Numbered from the stretch's first letter, positions 21,303-34,079 are shown. The stretch is 64,000 bases of DNA from Laburnicola sp. R22_1 (GCA_014281115.1 JACONQ010000017.1:496001-560000); one strand, 5' to 3'. Notes: generated by a model not told the origin, from the sequence alone. A program made the numbers and translations.

Positions 21303-22361
21303 TGTGAAAAGAAAAATGACCAACAGACCGATAGTAGAAGTAAGCAAAAAGCGCGAGTAGCAAGGAGCTGTAGTAAGCCACGATTGGAGCTAACAGACAG
21401 CAGGGACGATACTAAATATTCATCGCAAGAAGATGCATCCGAACACACAGGCAAGGCATGCCATATAACGATAGTGTAGAGGGTGCAGTCAGCCATGCCA
21501 TGTCCAGCATGGCGATATTCTCGCCCTACCGCTGCCACACGTAGTGGTCCATCATGGATGCGGATCTGGAGCCTCGAATGCCCAGAAATAGCACATTGCC
21601 AGGATGATTCCGTGCAGGAGGGACTACATCGGTCTGCCACCGAGCTCCCGAAGCTGAGTTACGAAGCATGGACAGACGAAAAAGAGGTCATTTGCCATCG
21701 ACTCGCAGAAGGATTCCGGGTCCCCAACTTATGCGCCTTGGTGATCAAGTATGATAGGATGGGCAGTTGCTGTAACTCCTTAGTCTGTCCAGCTGAAAAT
21801 CAGATAGGACTATCGACTGCTTGCAGCAGCCGCCCGCCGCAAAAGAAGTCGATTGCGCAACCTAGGCTGCATACTTATGCGAATCGCGCTTATATATGTG
21901 CATACATGTATGTAACGGACGCGGGATCTCATCTCGAGGTTCCGAGGTTGAGCAACATTCGTAAGGTTGCACAGGCTGCTCACTTTGCCGCCTTCACAAA
22001 CACCCCCACGTGTCGTTGCATCATTCCCTGGTCCCGGTACGTGTTTCTTTTGACAAATTGCCGACACAGCCTTGTCAAGAGGGTAAATTCACGACATCTT
22101 CGTTCCATGGTACTTTTACCCACGAATACCTAGGCAGGCTGGAGTGTGGAGATTGATGCGACGAGAAGAGACGGGCGATGCACAATACATTCCGGTCAAG
22201 TCAAGTCCGCGTACGGAGTAACGGAGTAACGTAGTAAGTAAGCCACTTGCGGGCTGATCGAGAGAGTATGCTGGCCAGGTGGCGTTTGTCGGGTTTGATG
22301 CACAACGTTCGATGGATGAACAAAGACGTTCCTATAAGACAAGGATAAACAATAGCGCATC
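21303..22361. other. Laccase upstream region
   Basis: Normal-GC sequence between the laccase start and the 40-kb AT block. It should hold the laccase promoter. A 216-codon plus-strand frame here begins at a GTG and has no protein-family features, so I do not call it. Near 22215-22235 there is a short repetitive run of GGAGTAAC/GTAGTAAG. Confidence 0.45.
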
Positions 22362-22391
22362 GTCTAGTTCTGTTAATTAGGGGATATCTTT
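22362..22391. repeat. AT/GC junction repeat, copy L (inverted)
   Basis: CTAGTTCTGTTAATTAGGGG followed by ATATCTTTA. This is the inverted and slightly mutated form of the sequence at 18323-18356 and 62915-62949 (three to four differences, mostly C-to-T or G-to-A type). It marks the exact left edge of the 40-kb AT block. Confidence 0.65.
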
Positions 22392-22669
22392 ACACCTCAC
22401 TACAATCCCCCCTACTTACTTTTTTATATCTTTTTAGAAGTTAATATTAAAGGAAAATAAGCTAGAATCTTAGATTTAGTAAGTAAAGTAGATAAGCTTA
22501 CTATATAAGAAAAGAGGCTAAAGGGCTAAACTATATATACGCTTATAAAAAGGAGTAGGGCTAAAATAGTACTGCTTATATAATTATAGCCACGTAATTA
22601 CACCTAGTTAGAGCTTTATTTTTATAATATACCCTCTAGATAAGCTGCGTAAGCAGCGCGCCTACTTAT

Positions 22670-22792
22670 ATTAAAGATCTTTATCGTATAAAGATTCTAA
22701 CTAAGGTTAAGTCCGCACTATACACAGAGAGAAGTAAAATAAAAGGCACTAAAACCTAGTACCTAGTATATAGTAGTAATAATAAAATATAT

Positions 22793-22825
<33 letters not shown>

Positions 22826-24001
22826 ACTTTCTATATAGTAGTATTAGTAATTATAGTTAATAGATAGTCTACTATTTAGTATAACTAAGTTATATATTAT
22901 CTCTTAACTAGTAGACTATTTAAGAGCTATAGTAGACTATAGAGTTATAACTATAAGAGTAGTGTAAATAATAGGACGCTTAACTATAGTTTAGTTATTA
23001 CACTTATAACTTAGTAGTAGCGTAACTATAATTTGCTATATGCATAGTATATTAAGTCTGCCTTTTATAATATTAGTAATGCCTAGTACACTAAATCTTT
23101 ATCTCTTAATCTATTATATTTAGTAATATAATAACTACTTTCTAGTAACCTAATATTACGTCTAAGTCTAATACCTATAGTAATATAACTATTATTAAAT
23201 TTAGTTAGGATATAAATAACTAGCTAGACAAAGTTAAAAATAATTTCTAAAAATTTAGTAACCTTATACAACTAGAAGGATTATTAAAGGGGCCTTTAGA
23301 ACTTATCTTTAAGTACTCTATTAATATTATCTTTAGGCTAATTTACTATGCCTTATATCTTTAAATTCTAGAGTATAAGGCACTTCTTTAGTATCTAGAT
23401 ATTAGTAAAGACGTAGCCTTTATAACGTAATAATAGTATAATATAGAGATTATACTATAGAAGCTTAAAAATATAACTAAAAATAAAAGTTATAAAGACT
23501 ATGTAGCGTTAAATTAACTACCTAGGGGTAGCACGATAAAGGCTTTCATCTCAAATAACATAACAAAAAAAGCAGAGCCCTCTGCTTAGATAAAGACTAT
23601 AAAGGTAAGAACTAGAGTAAAAAAAAGAGTTTATTATAATATATAAAACGCTAAAGGCATAGTAGTAGAATAAAAGCTTATTAAGATAGTAATAATTATC
23701 TAGGCTACTATTAAGGTAGGGGACTATAACTAAGCAATAAAGGTAAGAGTAAGCAGTAGTAGCGAAAGCATAGAAGAAATAGGCGACAGCGAGGTTCTAA
23801 GGGAGTGGAATATAACTCGCTAGTTATAAGGAGAAATTTACTATAAAAAAGAGTTTATAAAATAATTAGATTAGTTACTATTATAATTATAATTATTATT
23901 ATTATAGTAAAAAATATTATTAAAGTAATTATGTAACATAGTAGTTAGTTAAACAGCTAGCCCATAATTACGTAATATTACAGATTAACCCTAGAGAAGA
24001 A
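22670..24001 (-). mobile_element. Family D repeat, copy 1 (12-bp TSD)
   Basis: Flanked by the perfect direct repeat GCGCCTACTTAT at 22658-22669 and 24002-24013. It is similar, in inverse orientation, to copies at 46369-47400 and 50163-53644. Terminal landmarks are ATTAAAGATCTTTAT at one end and a segment ending TTAACCCTAGAGAAG at the other. No terminal inverted or long terminal repeats are visible. In one orientation the copies show a broken gag-like or coiled frame, best seen in copy 3. An A unit (23503-23590) sits inside. Confidence 0.7.
23503..23590 (+). mobile_element. Solo family A unit with 10-bp TSD
   Basis: An 88-bp unit starting GTAGCGTTAAATTAACTACC and ending GCAGAGCCCTCTGCTTAGA, flanked by TAAAGACTAT at 23493-23502 and 23591-23600. 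It is less mutated than its surroundings. It shows that the unit can insert by itself, not only as the terminus of a larger element. Confidence 0.72.
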
Positions 24002-25848
24002 GCGCCTACTTATATAATAAGGCTTAAAATAATCCTACCTCTAATTAGCTTATAAGTTAAGTATCTAACTAAGTAATTAATTACTTATAATAGTATAATA
24101 AAAGCGTTTACAGTTATATAAGCTTATAATAGCTTTTTATTAATAATAAACTTTACTTATCTACTCTCTATCTTCTCTTTTAGTTCCTCTAGTTAGTTTT
24201 TCTATTAGCGTAAGTTAATTATCCCTACCTTCAATTTTTTACTTAATAATTATTAACTACTAACTAAAATATGCGTAATATATTAATTTGCAAGTCTATA
24301 AAATTTTAAGTAAAATTCTAGTAATAGAAACTTAAGTGTAAGACAAAAGAATTACAAAAATAAATTACTTAACTTCCCTCTCTAATATACTACTCTAGTT
24401 GCCTATTAAATTAGGCTTCTAGTAAGGGCTTTACTAATCCTTTAAGTGTATATATAATAACTAAGAAAAAGGTAATAAAATAAAAACGCGCTTTAACCAC
24501 AATGCCTAAGTAATTTAAGTTAAATTAGGCTTCTAGTAAGAGCTCTATTAATCCTCTAAGTATATATATAAAGGGTCGGCTTACTAAACGTCTTTTTTAA
24601 CCTTTTTCTTTTAGTTTAAGGTTAAAGTAAATTAAAATAGAAGGTTATATATACTATATATAGCACCTAATTCTAATTAAAAACTAATTTTAAATACTAC
24701 CTAATAATATAATAATAGTTTAAACTTTAAACTTACTTACACTTTTTCTATACTCTATAAGCTTTCTACCTATAAAAGGTTTACTTATAGTGTATATAGT
24801 ATATTTAGCTTATTACTACTATTATTATTAGTTATTTACACTTACGCTACTACATAGCGTACTTACTTAAATAAGCTAACTTAATAGTAATAATAGCTAA
24901 AAGAATCTTGCAAATCTATATAACACTCTTACTACACTAGAGCTTATTAATAAAGACCTTATTATTTTTTTATATTTCTTACTAGAGGATTCTATTACTA
25001 ATAAAAAGTAATTGCGTCTACTAGAGTAAAAATATAGTCTAACTATTCTTTATAAACTAAATTAGCTACTAGCCTAACTAGTATATATAAATAGTGTTAT
25101 AAATAGTTTAGTATACCTATTTATAGTCACATTGTTTATTTAGTGTTAATTACCTTTTTTAATACATTTTTTTAATTTAAGCCAACGTAGGCTAGAATAG
25201 AAAGGCCGCTCTAGTCTAGCACCTAAAAATATAGTCTACTACCAGTCTCTTTTACTAACGTAATAATAGTTTAATAAACTAGTTAACTACATACTTGCCT
25301 AATATCTATAAGCGCTCTAACGCCTATTAAAAGTTACTTAAAGCGTATATAAAAAACTAACTCTTACTCTATTATTACTATTATTAGTAATTGCGCTATA
25401 TTTGTGCGCTACTATACAGCACACTTATATAACGCGCTTACTAGCTTACTATCTAATGCTATAATAACTATAAGAATCTAACACATCTATATAACGCTTC
25501 TCTCCCCTAGCAACTTATTAATAAATATCTTCTTCTCTTTCCCCTTAATTCTGCCCTCTATTGCTACCTTCCTAACTAGTAGTAATATAAGGAACTATAG
25601 TAGGAACTTTATACATCTATTATTACTACTTCTATAGTTACTAATCTATTACTAGTCTAACTAGTATACTAGGACCACCTTATATAGAGTAAGGTATACC
25701 TTCTACTTCCTATTAATAATACCCTAAATAGAGCGGTATTCTAGTATAGACCTAGTAATAGTAGCAAGCAGATAGATTTTTAAAGTGTACTTTTAGGCGG
25801 CCTTAATAGTAGTATTAGCATTAAAGCTTAGAAAGATAGTAGAAAATA
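24002..25848. repeat. AT-rich repeat DNA with family B-like segments
   Basis: Contains a ~45-bp duplicated segment at about 24413 and 24525, followed by inverse matches to the interior of the 16396-17695 element (24560-25080) and a second diverged copy (25380-25848). No intact frame. Pogo element E interrupts it at 25849. Confidence 0.55.
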
Positions 25849-27682
25849 ACGTAATCCACTAGTAAGCTGCGTATACTACTAAGCTACGCACCCCACTAAA
25901 ACGCGTGCGCCTTTTTAACAAATAACTAAATAATAACTAAATTAAACCTATATAAATATACATACAAAATATTCCTAATTATTTCTATATTAAGTTCTCT
26001 TATAGCCTTGCATATGGCACTTTAAGCACGTTAGTAGTGCTTGCTAATAGCTCTAAGATGTCTAGCGCTGGATATCTACCTGCGCCCTTATTTCTGCCTC
26101 TGCAGCCAGCCTCTAACCTTTCTGACCTATAAGAGTCCCTTCTATAGTAATATACTGCCGTCGCTATTGCCTCTTTTTCTCTTAGTAATAGTTAGCCTAA
26201 CATAGTTTAGTGTTCTCTTTAGTAAGGATTATTATAGAGTGTATTGCTATCTAATATTTTTTTATAAGCTAAGCTAGAGCCTAATATATAGGGCTCTATA
26301 ATTAATAACTAAAGAAGTTATATAGTAGCTAGGCCTACTACTACAGCTAAGTAACTATGTAAGGCGTCTTAGCAGTCTAGCACCTCTTACTATTAGCTTC
26401 TTGCCTTAGGAGAGACGGCGTTTAGACTATAGTGAGTAATAATAGGACGTGCTTAGGATAGTGTGGGACAAGTCCTACTGCTTAAAAGCCACTCTTAATT
26501 AACTGCTCTAAGAAGACTAAAGCCCTAATACACGTATAGATATTAAGAAATCCCTACTTATTAATATAAAAGATATAATTACGCGTAAGCTTAGATACCT
26601 TATGTCTATATATAGCTTTAAGCGGCGCATAGTAGATAATATCTAGTGGCTGTAGTAGATGTAAGCTATAAGCTAGCATATAAAAACTAATAATCTTGTT
26701 CTCTATATAGAACTAATTAAACTTAGGTGTTGTATAGCTACTATAGCTGTCTAGGATAAGTAGGTAATAGGCTCTAGCTAAGCGCAACGTAGTCTAATAG
26801 TTAAAGTACTTAAGCTATTCTAGGCTAAGCTTATTAGTTGTCTAGCTATTATCGCTTACTATAAGCCTCTAGTTGCCTAGAATAAGCTAATACTAGCTAG
26901 CTTAGTGTAGCTTTCTAGACAGTATAATAAATAGCGAGAGCGCCCAGCCTAACACGCTAATATATTTAATTACTATAACCTAGTTGTAATTACTAGGCTG
27001 TATAGTAATTACTTGCCTAACTCTATTAGAGCTTATAATAATCTTAGCCGTGCTAGCAAACTCTATTATAAATCCTATCTTATTAAAATTGTATATATCC
27101 TTATCTATTATACTATACTTCTAACGCGTGTCCTTAATAAGCTTAAACTAGGCTCTAAACTTAACTAGATTCTAATAGAGAGCACGCTAAGTATGCAGCT
27201 TCCTGTTCTACTTAGTTATAAGCTCTGCCTGGCTGTTAACAAAGCGTAACACCCAGTTCTTATTAATAGGCTGTAGAGGCGAGATCTGGCCTTAAGCTTA
27301 AAGTAGGACGTCTGCCATTCGGCGCACATTAATAATATAGGGTGGAAAGCCTTGTCTATTAAGGTCTAGAATCTAGCAAATAAGAGACTGCTCTTTAAGA
27401 GGCAATAGCTTGCGTTTATTAGATATTGTCTTAATTCTAGCTTAGACACTACAGAGGCGCGACTAGAGAATTAATTTAGAAATATTATAGGCTGTTGCTA
27501 TAGCGCAAATTAACTAATAAGAATAAGACTTAATTAAGACAAGGGTAAGACTAAGTCTACCTTCTTTTAATAGTAATTAAGCTCGTTATTATTAAGCCAT
27601 AATTAAATAGGTAGACGCGTTATATCGCGTTTTAGTGGGGTGCGCAGCTTAGTAGTATACGCAGCTCACTAGTGAATTACGT
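25849..27682 (-). mobile_element. Pogo/Fot1-type DNA transposon E, 1.83 kb, degraded
   Basis: Terminal inverted repeats of over 50 bp (ACGTAATCCACTAGTAAG... at the left; the inverse ending ...TAGTGAATTACGT at 27682), flanked by TA on both sides. The minus-strand transposase remnant shows a CENP-B-type HTH segment (NWVLRFVNSQAELITK) and DDE motifs YNFNKIGF, LILDSYSSY and PLDIIYYAPL. The first catalytic Asp is Asn; the other two are kept, though the usual DGH reads DSY. Many TAG/TAA stops. It was inserted into a family B-like repeat. Confidence 0.82.
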
Positions 27683-28319
27683 TAGAGCAGTAGAAGTCTC
27701 CTTAAGATTAACTTTAATATAGAAATAGAGCGTTAGTATACCTATAGTGTATAAGCTTTTATCTAGTATATATTGCTTATAAGTAGTATATAAACCTACT
27801 AATATAGCTATTACTTCTAGTAATATCTTTAGAGATAATAGTAGAAAAGATAATAATTATAGTATTATAGCGCTAGTGCTATCTTATACCTCCCCCTACT
27901 CTAAACTAGTATAGCGATATAGCCTTATCATATTTTGTATATAGATTTTTTTGCTTAGAGTAGGCGCGCCAAGCCTACTAAGCTCGCTTATAACGCGCTA
28001 ACCCTTTTTATTAACACCTTAAAACGCTTTTTTGTGTATATAATAGTAGGAGGAATATCTACTATTATTATAATATTTTTATTAGAAACCTCTTAGTCGC
28101 TAAAAAAAAACCCATATCTATTTATTATACTAGATACGTATCTTATAAATAAAATAAAACTCTAGCGTAGCTATATTAGTAATAGCAGTGCGAATCTTTA
28201 GTGTATACTTTTTAGCAATAGTAAGTACTTCTTTAAAGATAATATTAATACCTAGATAGATAGTAGGGCTTAAAGAAATAATAGGGACTTTATTAAAGAC
28301 AACCTTAATATAGTAATAA
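27683..28319. repeat. AT-rich family B-like repeat
   Basis: Continues the repeat interrupted by element E. It contains the inverse of the 17700-17850 segment at 28000-28110, and a segment (28150-28319) equivalent to 5100-5270. The solo LTR at 28320 is inserted here. Confidence 0.5.
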
Positions 28320-28607
28320 TGTTAAATGGGTACTCTACAGCTAGCTGTATAGACATCGAATTCTAATCCTCTATACTAGCAAGCGTGGAGGGTGTATGGG
28401 GCGATCGTACGAGGAAAGGAAATAACATAACAGAACGACTTGGTATTAATTGCTTGTCTCTAGAGAGGGTGCGGATGGAAAGGAGAAGATCTTGCGGCGC
28501 ACGGGCCGCGGAGCACGGGCATCACGTGGGGATCACGTGATGCCATCGTGCGGCAATATTAAAACCTCAACACCCTCAGGTGCCCTTGCCCGTACGGTAT
28601 ACGGACA
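28320..28607. mobile_element. Solo LTR, 288 bp, not RIP-mutated
   Basis: Begins TGTTAAATGGGTACTC and ends TATACGGACA (TG...CA ends), flanked by the 5-bp direct repeat AATAA at 28315-28319 and 28608-28612. Removing it and one TSD restores the family B-like sequence seen elsewhere. Base composition is gene-like, unlike everything around it. No internal retrotransposon sequence remains. The family is not otherwise present in the window. Confidence 0.82.
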
Positions 28608-28671
28608 AATAAAATAATAGTGTATCTAGTACGTATTACCCTTATTCTACTTATAAGCATAGTAGTATATA

Positions 28672-30885
28672 ACATATTCTATTAGTAGCCCGAACAGATT
28701 AGTCCGCCGGACAGTTTTTCTTGGCAACTTCGAGGTCCCTTATAACTTATTATAGAACACCACCAACGTTACTTTATAGTGACTTATAATAACCTACTAT
28801 AACTTATAATATACTAAGTTACTATTTAATCTACTTTTTACGTCGTGCAGCCTCTTTGCGCGGCTGCTGCAGCCGCGTAAAGCTAAGGAGTCTTTCTTAG
28901 CAGTACGAACTTACAACAAGACTCCCTATAATATACGATATATTATCTACCATACTATACGTAGGCAATATATAGTATACTTATTATAATTCGCAGTGAA
29001 GCATACTATATCTTAAGTAGTACTTTATCTAATTTTTAGTCACTAAGTGCGTACTATTGCAAGATGAAGTTAACCCGTCATTTTTGGCCTTATAGTAACC
29101 TATAATAAAATTACTCTAATTTACTATCAACACTATCTAAAAATAAGCCGCTAAGGGTAACATCTAACTCCTCCTCTATCTCTTTATCTATCTAACAGAT
29201 CCTTGCGTTGTGCCTAGGCTCTCCGCACCTCCCACAGCGGCGTTGTGTTAAGGGACCTGCCTCTCCCTCACCACTACCTCGCGCCCTTTTCAACAACTTC
29301 ACCCTAATAGAAGGGCTTTCTACTTCTAAATCTGCTCCCTAAGTAAAGCCTAGCGTCCTACCTTTCTAAATGCGCTTTCTTTTACGCGTTTTTTGCTTTG
29401 TTAGAACCTTAATTTGCTCTTTAAGTTCCTTAATGCGGGTCTCTTAAAGTACACTATAGTAGAGCATAAGTTTAGCACCTTTTATAAGCTGTGAGTAGCT
29501 CGATTTAGCATTAGGTAGAGACCGAATAAAAGAGTCGCGTACGAGCTTTAACTAGAATCCAAACTCGAGGGTATTGCTTAGGATCCTGGCTTGCCATAGT
29601 GTATCTAGTGGGGTACCCTAAGGTGGAGTGTGAATACGCACATTAAGGCAATCCACTACCACTAACACATCTAAAGAAATAAGTCTAGAGGCCTTAAAGG
29701 CTTTCTTATAGTTTTCTAGTGTAAACATATTAAAAAACGCGTTGCAAAAGGCTGGTAGGAAGCCCTCTTTATTAATATAAAAGACGCGTTGGCGCGCTAA
29801 GTCCCGCACGCGCTAAGAGTACTTTAGCTTTAGTGGCGCGAAACAGACTACATTAAGCGGCTGGAGGATATAAGATAAGTGCGCTAGTATATAAAGTGTT
29901 AGGATCTTCTGTTCTAGGCAATAATCCTTAAAATCCTAGGAGTGGTGGCTCTTATGGCCGTCTAGAATAAGTAACCTCTATAACCCCACTATGCGCGGCC
30001 TTGTATACGCGTTAAAGTGCTTTAACTACATAACTCCAAGCTTGTTATTAGTCCAGCCAGTCTTAGAGACTAAGAGCTTCTAATCGCGGGGGATACTAGT
30101 CTCCTTATACTACGCTAAGATATAGACTCGCCCTTTGTAGATAATAAAGGGCGGGACAGTATACCTAGCAGCGCAAATACTCTAAATTACTATAACCTAC
30201 TCGCAGTTGCCTGGCTAAACAAGCGTAGGTTAAGAACGTCTTTCTAAACTAGTTACAATCTTTATTAAGCCAATAACTCCTATCTAGAAGCCTATCTTAT
30301 TAAAGTTATAAATGTCTTTATCCTGCACTCTATACTTGGCTTTTATGTCCTCCACTAGCTGAAACCACGCGTTTATAACCTCTAGGTCTTCCTATTATAT
30401 CCTCTATTAGTCCTTCGCTCGATTAAAAGCTATTTTAAGCTTAGGTACGCGCTTTACAAAGCGCTGAGCCTAGTATTGTCCTATAGGGTCTCTGTGCCGC
30501 GTAGCTAGCAGTTTGTTAGCCATATCTTCCACCTTACCTAGCTAGGGTGCAAATCCTCGCGAATCTAGGTTAAGGATATACTATATAAGCGTCTGCTCTT
30601 TAGTTATAGTAAGCTTTGCCATGCCTAATTATGTATCTGCTTAGGTGGTAATTCTGTTAATTTGATTGCTTAGTGTAGACTTTGGGATATTATATGCTGT
30701 AGCAGCGCATTACAGGCTTGAAATTTGCTTATTCTAATAGGCGTGAAGGGCAAGCTTAATTCTGCCTTCTTAATTAGATAATAACGCGTTGTGTTGTTAA
30801 GACATTATAATTTATAGTGAAGTGTTGTGATCTTGGCAAAAACTATTCGGCGGACTAATCTGTCCGGGCTACTAATAGAATATGT
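28672..30885 (-). mobile_element. Pogo-type DNA transposon C, copy 1 (2214 bp)
   Basis: Terminal inverted repeats beginning ACATATTCTATTAGTAGC followed by a CCGGACAG motif, with TA on both sides (28670-28671, 30886-30887). Copies 2 and 3 (31867-34079, 51425-53638) have practically the same length. The flanks rejoin a family B-like sequence found uninterrupted near 5300-5400, which confirms the boundaries. Confidence 0.88.
29111..30622 (-). pseudogene. Pogo C transposase remnant, copy 1
   Basis: A 1512-base frame with the same start and stop positions in all three copies (about 503 codons). It shows the DDE region with FNKIGF (Asp changed to Asn), LILDSYKSHHS (the family has DGH) and PLNVVCFAPL (Asp to Asn), then RDLARQRVFYINKEGF and a C-terminal zinc-knuckle region. 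The longest uninterrupted piece is the 63 codons at 29618-29809. Numerous TAG stops; not functional. Confidence 0.82.
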
Positions 30886-31222
30886 TACCTATTAATATAT
30901 TAACTTATATTATTTATAATAATCTAGATAGTAGGTTTGCGATAATTAGAATAGTAGAGAAAAAATAGCTTATTGTGTTACTACGCTAAAGTTTTATTTC
31001 ATTCCTAAAGTTCTAACTATAGCCTTTTTATAAATTAACTTTATATATAGAAGCTGTGCGCGCTAAGACCGCTAAGCTTGCTTAGTAGTCTAAACGCGCT
31101 TTTTTTATAATTACCTTTTTTACGCTCTTTTTAATTACTAAGCAAGGGGCTCTGCTTTTTTATTATGTTATTTAAGATGAAAGCCTTTATTATCCTACCC
31201 CTAGTTAGATTAATTAACGCCA
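30886..31222 (-). repeat. Right end of a family B-like element with terminal A unit
   Basis: Continuation of the repeat interrupted by C copy 1. It ends in a family A unit at about 31136-31222 (GGGGCTCTGC, then the GATGAAAGCC block, then TTAACGCCATA). Confidence 0.6.
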
Positions 31223-31501
31223 TATATATATAATAACTAAGAAGAAAGTATTAAAATAGAAACGCGCTTAAACTACAACATCTAAGTAATTTAAGCCTAT
31301 TAAGAAGCCTCCCTAATTACGTAAGAAAACTTTAAAGTGAAATAATAATAATTAAGTTGCTTTTATAGCTAAACCCTTAAGCAAATCTAAGTTTTTATTA
31401 ATTCTAAAAGTCTTATAAATAAGATGAGTAAGAAAGATAAGCTTAGTTTAGCTTTTACTTAAATATATAGCCCTAAGTATAGATATCTATATATTAGATA
31501 C

Positions 31502-31866
31502 TATAAAAAGTAGATAAATACATAAAAAGGTAATTAAGTTAGTATTATTTAACTAGTTAATTAATTTCGATAACCTGGCTACCTAGTAATCTATATATAA
31601 AATAATTTAGACTAATAAATACTTAGCTTTATATAGTTTAATTATGCCTTTAAATTTTATACGTGCTAGTGTTTTAAACTAATATTTAAACTATTATTTT
31701 ATACTAGTGTTTTGTATATAATTGTATTTTATATACGAGTTATTATTGTATATGCAATAGTATTTTATATACAAGCTAGTATTTTATATACAGACTAGTG
31801 TTTTATATACAAACTAGTGTTTTATATACTAACTAGTATTTTATATATAAATTAGTATTTTATATA
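31502..31866 (-). repeat. Fragment of copia-type LTR
   Basis: Matches, in the same orientation, the start of the LTR copies at 38709 and 39998. It includes the internal array of ~20-bp degenerate repeats built on TTTTATATACAAACTAGTG. It is cut by C copy 2. The 31223-31501 stretch before it is AT-rich with no identifiable feature. Confidence 0.55.
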
Positions 31867-34079
31867 ATATATTCTATTAGTAGCCCGAATAGATTAGTCT
31901 CCCGAATAGTTTTTACTAAGACTATAACACTTTACTATAAATTATAATGTCTTAATAACACGATGGGTTATTATCTAATTAAGAAGGCAGAATTAAGCTT
32001 GCCCTTTACGCCTATTAGAATAAGCAAATTTTAAGTCTACGACGCGCTGCTGCAGTATATAATATCCAAAGTCTACACTAAGCGATTAAATTAATAGAAT
32101 TACCGCCTAAGCAGATACATAATTAGGCATGGCAAAGCTTACTATAACTAAAGAGTAGACGCTTATATAGTATATCCTTAATCTAGATTCGCGAAGATTT
32201 GCACCCTAGCTAGGTAAGGTAGAAGATATGGCCAACAAACTACTAGCTACGCGGCACAGAGACCCTATAGGATAATACTAGGCTTAGCGCTTTATAAAGC
32301 GCGTATCTAAGCTTAAAATGGCTTTTAATTAAGCGAAGGACTAATAGAGAATATAACAGGAAGACCTAGAGGTTATAAACGCGTGGTTTTAGCTAGTGGA
32401 GGATACAAAAGCTAAGTATAAAGTGTAGAATAAAGATATCTATAACTTTAATAAGATAGGCTTCTAGATAGAAGTTATTAGCTTAATAAAGGTTATAACT
32501 AGTTTAGAAAGACGTTCTTAACCTACGCTTATTTAGCCAGGCAATCGCGAGTAGGTTATAGTGATTTAGAGTATTTGCGCTACTAGGTATACTACCCCAC
32601 CCTTTATTATTTATAAAGGGCGAGTCTATATCTTAGCGTAGTATAAGGAGACTAGTATCCCCCGCAATTGGAAGCTCTTAGTCTCTAAGACCAGCTGGAC
32701 TAACAGCGAGCTTAGAGTTATGTGGTTAAAGTACTTTAACGCGTATATAAGGCCGCGCATAGTAGGGTTATAGAGGTTACTTATTCTAGACAGCTATAAG
32801 AGCTACCACTTCTAGAATTTTAAGAATTATTGCCTAGAATAGAAGATTCTAACACTCTGTATGCTAGCGCACTTATTTTATATTCTCCAGCTGCTTAATG
32901 TGGTCTGTTTCGCGCCACTAAAGCTAAAGTACTTCTAGCGCGTGCGGGACTTAGCGCGCCAACGCGTCTTTTATATTAATAAAGAGGGCTTCCTACTAGC
33001 CTTTCGCAATGCGTTTTTTAATATGTTTATACTAGAAAACTATAAGAAAGTCTTTAAGGCCTTTAGGCTTGTTTCTTTAGATGCGTTAGTAGTAGTAGAT
33101 TGCCTTAATATGCGTATTCACACTCCACCTTAGGGTACCCCACTAGATACACTATGGCAAGCCAGAACCCTAAGTAATACCCTTGAGTTTGAATCCTAGT
33201 CAAAGCTCGTACGCGACTCTTTTATTCGGTCTCTACCTAATGCTAAATTAAGCTACTTACAGCTTATAAAAGGTGCTAAACTCATGCTCTACTATAGTGT
33301 ACTTTAAGAGACCCGTATTAAGGAACTTAAGAAGCAAATTAAGGTTCTAACAAAGCGAAAAACGCGTAAAAGAAAGCGCATTTAAAAAGGTAGGACGCTA
33401 GGCTTTGCTTAGGGAGCAGATTTAGAAGTAGAAAGCCCTTCTATTAGAGTAAAGTCGTTGAAAAGGGCGCGAGGTAGTGGTGAGGGAGAGGCAGATCCCT
33501 TAACATAACGCCGCTGTAGGAGGTGCGAAGAGCCTGGGCACAATGCAAGAATCTGTTAGATAGATAAAGAGATAGAGGAGAAGTTAGATATTACCCTTAG
33601 CGACTTATTTTCAGGTAGTGTTAATAGTAAATCAGAGTAATTTTATTATAGGTTACTATAAGGCCAAAAATAACGGGTTAACTTTATCTTACAATTGTAC
33701 GCACTTAGTAACTAAAAATTAAATAAAGTACTACTTAAGATATAGTATAATTCACTGCAAATTATAATAAGTATACTATATATTACCTATATATAGTATA
33801 GTAGATAATATATTATATATTATAGAAAGTCTTGTTGTAAGTTCGTACTACTAAGAAAGACTTCTTAGTTTTACGCGGCTATAGTAGCCGCGTAAAAAGA
33901 CTACACGATATAAAAAGTAGATTAAATAGTAACTTAGTATATTATAAATTATAGTAGGTTATTATAAGTCACTATAAAGTAATGTTAGTGGTATTCTATA
34001 ATAAGTTATAAGGGACCTCGAAGTTGCTAAGAAAAACTATCCGGCGAACTAATTTGTTCGGGCTACTAATAGAATATAT
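31867..34079 (+). mobile_element. Pogo-type DNA transposon C, copy 2 (2213 bp)
   Basis: The same terminal inverted repeats as copy 1 in the opposite orientation, with TA at 31865-31866 and 34080-34081. More heavily mutated termini (ATATATTC). A perfect 29-bp palindrome around TTACGCGGCTATAG lies about 180 bp inside the right end; the other copies have an imperfect version. Confidence 0.87.
32129..33640 (+). pseudogene. Pogo C transposase remnant, copy 2
   Basis: A 1512-base frame starting MAKLTITKE. Recognisable parts are the DDE motifs (YNFNKIGF, LILDSYKSY, LLNVVCFAPL), RDLARQRVFYINKEGF, a basic segment (KRKTRKRKRI) and a C-terminal CRRCEEPGHNARIC zinc knuckle followed by DKEIEEKLDI. The first and third catalytic Asp are Asn. 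Many stops, mainly TAG at former Gln and Trp codons. Confidence 0.82.

Noticed and set aside
21483..22133. 216-codon open frame upstream of the laccase
   Set aside because: It begins at GTG, has no domain or composition typical of a protein, and overlaps the expected laccase promoter.
29618..33133. Two 63-codon open frames (29618-29809, 32942-33133) as small genes
   Set aside because: They are the same C-terminal piece of the pogo C transposase between RIP stops.
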